Below the pieces are notes generated by a model. That model was given only the letters and a program-made list of their open reading frames with translations. It ran no database searches and had not been told where the DNA came from. From Vibrio ponticus (GTDB lineage: Bacteria; Pseudomonadota; Gammaproteobacteria; Enterobacterales; Vibrionaceae): a stretch of DNA of 64,000 nucleotides. The position numbers and the translations under genes were made by a program. The stretch spans positions 620,001-684,000 of the forward strand of contig NZ_AP019657.1 of assembly GCF_009938225.1 (NCBI RefSeq). Reading direction: 5' to 3'. Shown one piece after another: positions 57,479 to 64,000 of the stretch; the first letter of the stretch is position 1, and the number at the start of each line of letters is the position of its first letter.

Positions 57479-57970
57479 TTATCCGCAACACTTCTTAAAT
57501 TTTTTGCCGCTACCGCAAATACACGGGTCGTTACGACCAATTTTGAGACTTTGAACTGATTGCGAGAGACGAGGATCTTCTACTTGTGGGTATTCACCAT
57601 CAATATAGAACCATAAACCATCCTCACGAATAAAACGTGAGCGCTCTTCTAAGCAATACTGTTTGCCTTCTTCATTAAAGAAGGCTTTAAAGGTAACAAA
57701 ACCTTCGTCATCGTGGCTGCCACTACTGCTATCTAAAACCTCTAAAGCTACCCATTCGCTATTTACCGAATCGGCAATCGCTTCACGTTGTTGCTCAGCA
57801 TGACAGCTCGAATGATAGGTATTGATGACGAAATCAACCAGCCCAAGAGTGTGGGCACTGTAGCGCGCACGCATCAGTTGCTCAGGAACGATTGCGTTGG
57901 CATGTTGTTGATGAATAGGTTGGCAGCATGATTCGTACGGTGCTGCATTTCCGCATGGACAATGAGTCAT
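57479..57970 (-). CDS. YchJ-family SEC-C motif protein
   Basis: The 163-residue protein has an N-terminal [15 protein letters not shown] and a C-terminal SEC-C zinc motif [19 protein letters not shown]. The middle domain is NTF2-like ([22 protein letters not shown]). SEC-C motifs bind zinc and in SecA contact SecB; the YchJ role is unknown. Confidence 0.9.
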   Translation of the reverse strand: MTHCPCGNAAPYESCCQPIHQQHANAIVPEQLMRARYSAHTLGLVDFVINTYHSSCHAEQQREAIADSVNSEWVALEVLDSSSGSHDDEGFVTFKAFFNEEGKQYCLEERSRFIREDGLWFYIDGEYPQVEDPRLSQSVQSLKIGRNDPCICGSGKKFKKCCG

Positions 57971-58078
57971 TCAGCTATGCTTTGTTGTGCTTCTAATTGA
58001 GGCTAAGTGTATTGAGCACCTCTTGGTCAGTAAAGTCTTTCTGTCTTTGTAGCGCAAAATTACATTGTTCTGATCGAG

Positions 58079-59293
58079 TTAGTTATACACGTCCATCAGT
58101 TCCGCAGTCCAAATAGTGGCTTCATCATAGGCGGCGAAAACGTTATCTTGCTTGAGCCTGAGCTTAGCGGCGACTTTGGTGACATTCTGCCAGCGGGCTC
58201 TTTCAATTGCCTTCGATAACACCAGTAGACCGCCTAATACGCCTCGCTTTTCCAGTAACGCGACCTTGACCTCCGTACTGATGGGTATTTCTTCGAGTAA
58301 CTGTTCGAGGGGTCTATCGAGTAAACAGTCCAGGAGTGAAAACATACCGGTGAGAAAGGCATCACTGGAGTGAGGCTGAGTTTGCAACTGCTTGGCTAGA
58401 ATCTCGCAAAATTTTGCCCGTTGAATCGACAAACTGTATAGGTAGTCAGGCTTATTTTGCTCGCTCGAAGCCAGCGCGACTAAGGAGATAAATTTACGTA
58501 GACGATCTTCACCAAGGTACACCAATGCCTGATGGAATGATTGGATCTTGTTGGAGACCAATGCCGATGAATTAACGTAGCTAAGTAGTTTAAAAGATAA
58601 AGTCAGATCTCGAGTGATGAGGTGCTCTAAAGAGTTGTAGTCTAACGGTTGCTTCGACACTTCCGTGAGCAGTTGCATGACGGTAAGCATTGAAGGCTCA
58701 AGCGCTTTCTTTTGAATGACTTCAGGTTTACTAAAAAAATACCCTTGGAAGTAGTCAAAGCCGACTTTTTTCGCATGCTCGAATTCTTCGGCAGTTTCTA
58801 CTTTTTCAGCCAAGAAACGAATTTTGCCATTGGCTAATAGTGAAATATATTCACCTGCTTTGGCGATAGACAGTGCGCGTACATCAAATTTAATGATGTT
58901 GATATAAGGGATAAAGGGGAGCCACTCTTTACTCGGAACAAAATCATCCAGCGCTAACGTGTATCCCTGCTCAGAGAGGCGCTTAACGGTGGCTAAAAGC
59001 TCTTTGGTAGGTGGACAATCCTCAAGGATCTCAATAACCAACTTTTCTGGCGGAAATAAACTAGGCACATCACCAATCAAGCTTTGATAGGGGAAATTGA
59101 TAAAGCCAAACATATCGCCAAGCGTATCTTGCTTAGTGGTTAAGATATGATCTGACAACAAACGCAAAGTTGCCAGATCGGCATCGATATCTGGGAAGCA
59201 GTTTTTGGGACCGTCGCGAAACAACAGTTCATAACCGATGGTTTGTTTATCCACGTCCATGATCGGCTGGCGTGCGAAATAGGAATATTTCAA
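58079..59293 (-). CDS. EAL-HDOD signalling protein (YuxH-like)
   Basis: The 404-residue protein has an N-terminal EAL-type domain (about 1-200) and a C-terminal HDOD domain (about 205-400). EAL residues present are ELLFR, the Asn in INFPYQSL, IEILED, LDDF, IKFDV, AEKVET and QGYFFSKP. The loop after LDDF reads VPSKEW instead of GTG and the first motif is altered, so phosphodiesterase activity is uncertain. Such vibrio proteins affect motility and biofilm. It is upstream of lpxH on the same strand reading order lpxH to this gene. Confidence 0.88.
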   Translation of the reverse strand: MKYSYFARQPIMDVDKQTIGYELLFRDGPKNCFPDIDADLATLRLLSDHILTTKQDTLGDMFGFINFPYQSLIGDVPSLFPPEKLVIEILEDCPPTKELLATVKRLSEQGYTLALDDFVPSKEWLPFIPYINIIKFDVRALSIAKAGEYISLLANGKIRFLAEKVETAEEFEHAKKVGFDYFQGYFFSKPEVIQKKALEPSMLTVMQLLTEVSKQPLDYNSLEHLITRDLTLSFKLLSYVNSSALVSNKIQSFHQALVYLGEDRLRKFISLVALASSEQNKPDYLYSLSIQRAKFCEILAKQLQTQPHSSDAFLTGMFSLLDCLLDRPLEQLLEEIPISTEVKVALLEKRGVLGGLLVLSKAIERARWQNVTKVAAKLRLKQDNVFAAYDEATIWTAELMDVYN

Positions 59294-59343
59294 AATCTAC
59301 ATCAACTCGTACTTAGTTAAGGTCGATAATAGACTGAACCGTA

Positions 59344-60105
59344 TTATTTTTCTTGAACGAGTTCAAACAAACGCTGTTCTGTATCTAGGGAGAAAGCTTG
59401 TAAACTAAATTTATTCGCGTCAATGCACAAAATTGAACTTTGCTCGTACCAATCACCGAGGACAATTCTGGTCATCTCTTTGTTTTCAATAGTGAATTTG
59501 TGGATATTTGGACGATGTGTATGTCCATGAATCATCAAATCAACCTGATGATCGAGCATCACTCGTTCTACTTCACTTTGCGTGACGTCCATGATTGTTA
59601 GGGATTTCGATTTTTTGGTGTCGCGAGCACCAGATTGGACTTTACGTACAATCGGTGTTTTGACTGCCATTGGTAGGCGATTGAAGATCCATTGTAACCA
59701 TGGCTGATTCACTTTGGCTCGAAAAGCAAGGTATTGCACATCTTCGGTACACAAGGTGTCGCCATGTAAAATCACCGCTTTGCGACCGTAGAGGTTGATG
59801 ACAGTTTCATCGCCCAGCAGTGTTACACCAGTTTGTTTTGCAAATCGCTTACCCACGAGGAAATCGCGGTTACCCTTAGTAAAGAAGCAGGGTACACCAC
59901 TGTCGGTGAGGCGTTTAAACTCAGCACGAATTTGTTGGGCAAATTCGCAGTTATCGTCATCACCAATCCAGAAATCGAAGAGATCGCCTAAGACATAGAG
60001 TGCATCAGCGTGGATCGCCTCGTTACGCATAAAGCGCTTAAAGCTAGCGTTAATCTCAGGTGTATTGGGTGATAAATGTAAATCAGAGATAAATAGTGTG
60101 GTCAT
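59344..60105 (-). CDS. lpxH: UDP-2,3-diacylglucosamine hydrolase LpxH
   Basis: LpxH makes lipid X in lipid A synthesis. The 253-residue metallophosphoesterase shows FISDLHL (8-14 region), [33 protein letters not shown] and HGHTHRPN, the full set of metal ligands. It lies 45 bp after ppiB, separated by a hairpin, and 50 bp before the EAL-HDOD gene. Confidence 0.97.
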   Translation of the reverse strand: MTTLFISDLHLSPNTPEINASFKRFMRNEAIHADALYVLGDLFDFWIGDDDNCEFAQQIRAEFKRLTDSGVPCFFTKGNRDFLVGKRFAKQTGVTLLGDETVINLYGRKAVILHGDTLCTEDVQYLAFRAKVNQPWLQWIFNRLPMAVKTPIVRKVQSGARDTKKSKSLTIMDVTQSEVERVMLDHQVDLMIHGHTHRPNIHKFTIENKEMTRIVLGDWYEQSSILCIDANKFSLQAFSLDTEQRLFELVQEK

Positions 60106-60118
60106 AATAGCAATAGAA

Positions 60119-60143
60119 AAGAAGGGTGATAAACACCCTTCTT
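60119..60143 (-). terminator. Terminator of ppiB
   Basis: AAGAAGGGTG / CACCCTTCTT stem, loop ATAAA, T-rich on the minus strand. Partial read-through could feed lpxH. Confidence 0.75.
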
Positions 60144-60150
60144 AAATCGA

Positions 60151-60645
60151 TTATTCTTCGATAGTTGTACCAGTGATAACCACGTCTTCTAGTGGTACAT
60201 CTTGGTGCATGCCGTAAGAACCAGTGCTAACGCCTTTGATTTGGTTAACAATGTCCATACCTTCAACGACTTCACCGAATACACAGTAACCCCAACCGTC
60301 TAGGCTTTCGCTACGGAAGTCTAGGAAAGTGTTGTTGTTCACGTTGATGAAGAACTGAGAGCTCGCTGAATGTGGTTCCATAGTACGCGCCATAGCAAGC
60401 GTGCCTACTTTGTTGCTTAGACCGTTGTTCGCTTCGTTCTTAATTGGTGCACGAGAAGCCTTCTCACGAAGACCAGACTCCATACCACCACCTTGAATCA
60501 TGAAACCATCGATAACACGGTGAAATAGTGTGTTGTCGTAGAAACCATCACGGCAGTACTGTAGGAAGTTTGCACTTGTTTCTGGTGCTTTTTCTTCATT
60601 TAGCTGAATTTTGATGTCACCAAAATTAGTGTGAAGGGTGATCAT
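60151..60645 (-). CDS. ppiB: Peptidyl-prolyl cis-trans isomerase B (cyclophilin)
   Basis: The 164-residue cytoplasmic cyclophilin has [41 protein letters not shown]-like ASSQFFINV and the Trp region [11 protein letters not shown]. No signal peptide, so the PpiB form rather than PpiA. It is divergent from cysS, a common vibrio and enteric arrangement. Confidence 0.97.
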   Translation of the reverse strand: MITLHTNFGDIKIQLNEEKAPETSANFLQYCRDGFYDNTLFHRVIDGFMIQGGGMESGLREKASRAPIKNEANNGLSNKVGTLAMARTMEPHSASSQFFINVNNNTFLDFRSESLDGWGYCVFGEVVEGMDIVNQIKGVSTGSYGMHQDVPLEDVVITGTTIEE

Positions 60646-60847
60646 GATTATGTCCTTAACCTATGTTTTTGATTTGAGCTTGGGATTCTAACTTAACTTT
60701 TCTGACATTCATACGCGAAAAGCTGTGAATCAGACTTGAGTATAGGCGCTAATGATGGCTTTTTGAGCGATTGAGGGATTACCTAACGGAGCATGAGTTG
60801 GTATACTGAGTCACTATTTTATTTAGCCCAGATTAAGTATAGAGATC

Positions 60848-62230
60848 ATGTTAAAGATATATAACACACTCACAAGACAGAAAGAGGAATTCAAACCAAT
60901 CAATGCTGGCAAAGTTGGCATGTATGTCTGTGGGGTAACCATTTACGATCTCTGTCATATTGGTCACGGTCGTACCTTCGTATCTTTTGACGTTGTGTCA
61001 CGTTACCTACGTTATTTGGGTTATGACTTGACGTTTGTGCGCAACATTACTGATATCGATGACAAGATCATTAAGCGCGCGAACGAAAATGGTGAGACTT
61101 GTGATTCACTGACTGAACGTCTGATCGGCGAAATGCACGCCGACTTTGATGCGCTAAACATGAAGCGTCCAGATGTAGAGCCTCGTGCGACTCAGTTTAT
61201 CCAAGAGATCATCGAGCTGGTTGAGAAGCTGATTGAACGTGGCTTTGCTTACGTTGCAGACAATGGCGACGTTATGTTTGAAGTCGGTAAGTTTGACGAG
61301 TACGGCAAACTGTCTAAGCAAGATCTTGAGCAGCTACAAGCCGGTGCTCGCGTGGATATCGAAACCGCTAAACGTAGCCCGCTTGACTTCGTACTATGGA
61401 AAATGTCTAAACCAGGTGAGCCAACATGGGAATCGCCATGGGGTCCAGGTCGCCCAGGTTGGCACATCGAGTGTTCAGCGATGAACTCGTCCATTCTTGG
61501 CAACCACTTTGATATTCACGGCGGCGGTTCGGATCTGCAGTTCCCACACCACGAGAACGAAATTGCTCAGTCATGCTGCGCACACGACACTCAGTATGTA
61601 AATACTTGGATGCACAGTGGCATGGTGATGGTTGATAAAGAGAAGATGTCTAAATCGCTAGGTAACTTCTTTACTATTCGTGACGTGTTAGGTCACTACG
61701 ATGCAGAAACGGTTCGTTACTTCCTGATGTCTGGTCACTACCGTAGCCAACTAAACTACAGTGAAGAGAACCTAAATCAAGCACGTGCTTCACTAGAGCG
61801 TCTATACACGTCTCTACGTGGTCTAGATTTGACAGCAGCACCAGCAGGTGGTGAAGAGTACCTAACTCGCTTTACTGAAGCGATGAACGATGACTTTAAC
61901 ACGCCAGAAGCATACTCAGTGTTGTTTGAAATGGCGCGTGAAATCAACCGTCTAAAAACGGAAAACCTTGAGCAAGCAAGCGCACTAGGTGCTCTAATGC
62001 GTGAACTGGCAGACGTGATCGGTATTCTGCACCAAGATCCAGAAGCGTTCCTAAAAGGCGATGCAGGCAGCGACGACGAAGTGGCTGAAATTGAAGCACT
62101 CATTAAATTGCGTAACGATTCTCGCGCAGCAAAAGACTGGGCGAACGCAGATATGGCTCGTGACAAGCTAAATGAGCTAGGTGTGGTGCTGGAAGATGGT
62201 GCTGAAGGTACAACCTGGCGTCGCAAATAA
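60848..62230 (+). CDS. cysS: Cysteinyl-tRNA synthetase
   Basis: CysS charges tRNA-Cys. The 460-residue class I synthetase has the zinc Cys in [18 protein letters not shown] with the HIGH motif (about 36-39), WHIECSAM with further zinc ligands, HHENEIAQS, and KMSKS ([11 protein letters not shown], about 264-274). Length matches E. coli CysS (461). Confidence 0.98.
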   Translation: MLKIYNTLTRQKEEFKPINAGKVGMYVCGVTIYDLCHIGHGRTFVSFDVVSRYLRYLGYDLTFVRNITDIDDKIIKRANENGETCDSLTERLIGEMHADFDALNMKRPDVEPRATQFIQEIIELVEKLIERGFAYVADNGDVMFEVGKFDEYGKLSKQDLEQLQAGARVDIETAKRSPLDFVLWKMSKPGEPTWESPWGPGRPGWHIECSAMNSSILGNHFDIHGGGSDLQFPHHENEIAQSCCAHDTQYVNTWMHSGMVMVDKEKMSKSLGNFFTIRDVLGHYDAETVRYFLMSGHYRSQLNYSEENLNQARASLERLYTSLRGLDLTAAPAGGEEYLTRFTEAMNDDFNTPEAYSVLFEMAREINRLKTENLEQASALGALMRELADVIGILHQDPEAFLKGDAGSDDEVAEIEALIKLRNDSRAAKDWANADMARDKLNELGVVLEDGAEGTTWRRK

Positions 62231-62231
62231 G

Positions 62232-62357
62232 TATCTACGTCCTTCTTGATGTTGTAGCGTTGTTGACTGCACTCGAAAACCTCATCACATAGTAAACCTA
62301 TGCTCAGAGGCTTTTCTCCCTGGTCGCCTAGCTACAACGTCAATAAGTTAGTAGATA
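62232..62357. repeat. 126-bp hairpin-forming element between cysS and tdk
   Basis: Nested complementary segments: outer TATCTAC (62232-62238) with GTAGATA (62351-62357), then TTGATGTTGTAGC (62246-62258) with GCTACAACGTCAA (62331-62343), then GAAAACCTC with GAGGCTTTTC, and a central CATAG / CTATG loop. The whole could extrude as a cruciform or fold as RNA. It looks like a miniature inverted-repeat or extragenic palindromic element; no ORF inside. Confidence 0.8.
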
Positions 62358-62424
62358 ACACCAATTAGATTGAGCAATGTTGCTTAAATTGCTGATGAAC
62401 ACTCAGTCAATGGTATTGGTATAG

Positions 62425-62459
62425 ACGTCCTTCTTGGCGTTGTTGACAACAACATCAAG
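62425..62459. repeat. Second, shorter palindrome related to the 126-bp element
   Basis: ACGTCCTTCTTG (62425-62436) repeats the left end of the element at 62237. CTTGGCGTTGTTG and CAACAACATCAAG (62433-62459) form a near-perfect palindrome (11 of 13 pairs) around one base. Confidence 0.75.
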
Positions 62460-62484
62460 CAGCGAATAGATAAAGCAAATTTTT

Positions 62485-62509
62485 AGGGCTGAGTTGTCAG
62501 CCCTTTTTT
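62485..62509 (+). terminator. Terminator upstream of tdk
   Basis: AGGGCTGA / TCAGCCCT stem with loop GTTG and a T-run, 33 bp before the tdk start. It probably ends cysS read-through. Confidence 0.85.
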
Positions 62510-62542
62510 CTACAAGAATTATTATTTTACGGGAATCTCTCT

Positions 62543-63121
62543 GTGGCACAGATGTACTTCTATTACTCGGCGATGAACGCCGGTAAATCAACTACGCTTC
62601 TACAGTCATCATTTAACTACCAAGAGCGTGGTATGAATCCACTTATCTTTACTGCGGCTCTTGATAACCGTTATGGCGTCGGTAAAGTGAGTTCTCGAAT
62701 TGGTCTACAATCTGAAGCGCATTTGTTCCAAGCAGAAACCGATCTGTTTAAAGCAATTGCAGAGCTGAATGAACAAGAGAAACGTCACTGTATTTTAATT
62801 GATGAGTGTCAGTTCCTGTCTAAACAACAGGTTTATCAATTAACCGAAGTGGTCGATAAGCTGCATATTCCAGTATTGTGTTACGGTCTACGTACAGACT
62901 TCTTAGGTGAGCTATTTGAAGGCAGTAAGTACCTGCTTTCTTGGGCGGACAAATTGGTTGAATTGAAAACCATTTGCCACTGCGGTCGCAAAGCGAACAT
63001 GGTGATTCGTACTGATGAGCATGGTAATGCGATTAAAGAAGGTGACCAAGTGGCGATTGGTGGTAATGATCGCTACGTTTCGGTATGCCGCCAACACTAC
63101 AAAGAAGCGTTAGGTAAGTAA
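62543..63121 (+). CDS. tdk: Thymidine kinase
   Basis: Tdk phosphorylates thymidine for salvage. The 192-residue protein has P-loop [13 protein letters not shown], the DECQF motif (IDECQFLSK), a lasso region and zinc Cys in [10 protein letters not shown] and VCRQHY. The start is GTG 62543, which gives the conserved [15 protein letters not shown]. Confidence 0.97.
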   Translation: MAQMYFYYSAMNAGKSTTLLQSSFNYQERGMNPLIFTAALDNRYGVGKVSSRIGLQSEAHLFQAETDLFKAIAELNEQEKRHCILIDECQFLSKQQVYQLTEVVDKLHIPVLCYGLRTDFLGELFEGSKYLLSWADKLVELKTICHCGRKANMVIRTDEHGNAIKEGDQVAIGGNDRYVSVCRQHYKEALGK

Positions 63122-63130
63122 CCGTGTAGC

Positions 63131-63161
63131 ATACCCAGGAAGTTTATAGAACTCTGGGTAT
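63131..63161 (+). other. Inverted repeat after tdk
   Basis: ATACCCAG / CTGGGTAT, 8-bp arms, 15-base loop, no T-run. It lies directly before the real terminator and could be a 3'-UTR hairpin. Confidence 0.5.
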
Positions 63162-63172
63162 ATTATAGATAC

Positions 63173-63201
63173 AAAAAACGGAGCCATTGGCTCCGTTTTT
63201 T
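63173..63201. terminator. Bidirectional terminator (tdk / infA)
   Basis: AAAAAACGGAGCC-ATT-GGCTCCGTTTTTT between two convergent genes. Confidence 0.93.
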
Positions 63202-63222
63202 GTTGTATTCGGTAATCTAAGA

Positions 63223-63441
<219 letters not shown>

Positions 63442-63522
63442 CTAATCCTCTTTAAATAAATGGGCGTTTTTATCAGGTATATTCAGCTGATAAAAATGAA
63501 TTAAGCAAAGTTGGGGCGTATT

Positions 63523-64000
63523 CTACCCTTGCCAAGACTGATTTACTAGCCTTTGATGAGGATGAAAGCGGACTTTGTAATTCATTGCCGGACATTCATC
63601 TATTTGATAGCCGAGATAGAGCCACTGTTTCCCCTGTTCTTGGCAATGCTCCAATTGCAATAAAACGCCAAGTGTACCAAGAGATAGCGGGTGAGAAGGC
63701 TCGTAAAAGGTATAGAAAGCGCTGGCGCTGTTGGACAAGATATCTGTTACCGCCACACCAATTAACGTGTCATCTTCATATAGGTGTAAATATTGAGTGT
63801 TTAGCCAGTTGCAGTGAGTAAACTGCTCAAAACTTTGTCGATTCGGTGGGTACATCGACCCAGCACTATGACGAGCCTCGATATAGCGCGCGTATAATTC
63901 ATACCAATCCGCATCCAATTGTTCTTTGAACTGCCAAGTAATTGCTCCGGCTTTATTGCGCAGTCGCTTCTGGCTACGGGTCATCTTAAATTTATGTGCC
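63523..64000 (-). CDS. bpt: Aspartate/glutamate leucyltransferase Bpt (N terminus outside window)
   Basis: Bpt transfers leucine to N-terminal Asp or Glu of proteins, marking them for ClpAP (N-end rule). The visible C-terminal part has the MTRSQKR region that follows the Cys-rich N terminus, YARYIEARHSAGSMYPP, AFYTFYEPSHPLSLGTLGVLLQLE and YLGYQIDECPAMNYKVRFHPHQRL, all typical of the family. The frame is open to the window edge, so the gene continues upstream on the minus strand. Confidence 0.93.
   Translation of the reverse strand, partial: AHKFKMTRSQKRLRNKAGAITWQFKEQLDADWYELYARYIEARHSAGSMYPPNRQSFEQFTHCNWLNTQYLHLYEDDTLIGVAVTDILSNSASAFYTFYEPSHPLSLGTLGVLLQLEHCQEQGKQWLYLGYQIDECPAMNYKVRFHPHQRLVNQSWQG

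Overview
The window is a stretch of chromosome from a gammaproteobacterium, almost certainly a Vibrio. Markers for this are the polar chemotaxis set cheA-cheB-parC-parP-cheW directly followed by a complete ccmABCDEFGHI cytochrome c maturation operon and mlaA, the apt-dnaX-ybaB-recR block, fadIJ, two FadL porins, and the bpt-infA / tdk / cysS-ppiB-lpxH groups. All assignments come from reading the protein and DNA sequence; no database search was run. No rRNA, tRNA, CRISPR array, prophage or insertion sequence was seen.

Layout. 1-5.9 kb: end of a chemotaxis operon (CheA lacks its N terminus because of the window edge). 6.1-13.2 kb: ccm operon, tightly packed. 13.3-17.1 kb: MlaA lipoprotein, then two convergent FadL-type porins, one with a FadR-like operator. 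17.4-18.7 kb: an ECF sigma factor overlapping its DUF3379-type membrane partner. 18.7-19.3 kb: an intergenic region that looks like a free-standing small RNA gene with an FNR-like box, followed by a FadR-like operator and fadIJ. 22.9-25.9 kb: an orphan TrpB with a TrpR-type operator, a nitroreductase and a LysR regulator. 26.2-28.0 kb: an RssB-like response regulator, a 43-residue membrane peptide and a DUF454 protein. 28.1-32.0 kb: apt, dnaX (with an A AAA AAG slippery site), ybaB, recR. 32.0-32.6 kb: two tandem-repeat arrays of opposite polarity. 32.6-35.0 kb: aqpZ, ridA and a YheO-type regulator.

35.1-45.4 kb is the main accessory region: two paralogous alpha-glucoside cassettes, each with a GntR/UTRA regulator, a PTS EIICB permease and a GH4 6-phospho-alpha-glucosidase. 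The first also carries a SemiSWEET transporter, the second an aldo/keto reductase. Neither has its own EIIA, so the general glucose EIIA presumably serves them. Related operator-like sequences lie at the second cassette's promoters, and part of the motif recurs at the first.

45.4-64 kb returns to housekeeping and stress genes: cysteine-cluster proteins, GlsB, an MscS channel, a CaiT-like BCCT carrier, a ChaN lipoprotein, rlmA, a hexose-6-P mutarotase, gapA, msrB, yeaC, ychJ, an EAL-HDOD protein, lpxH, ppiB, cysS, tdk, infA and a truncated bpt. A 126-bp hairpin element that looks like a miniature mobile or extragenic repeat sits between cysS and tdk.

The strongest leads beyond routine annotation are the putative FNR-controlled sRNA (18879-19037), the orphan TrpR-controlled TrpB, the dnaX frameshift signal that would give a gamma subunit ending one codon after the shift, the dispersed GGGAACGCT repeat family, and the duplicated alpha-glucoside system.
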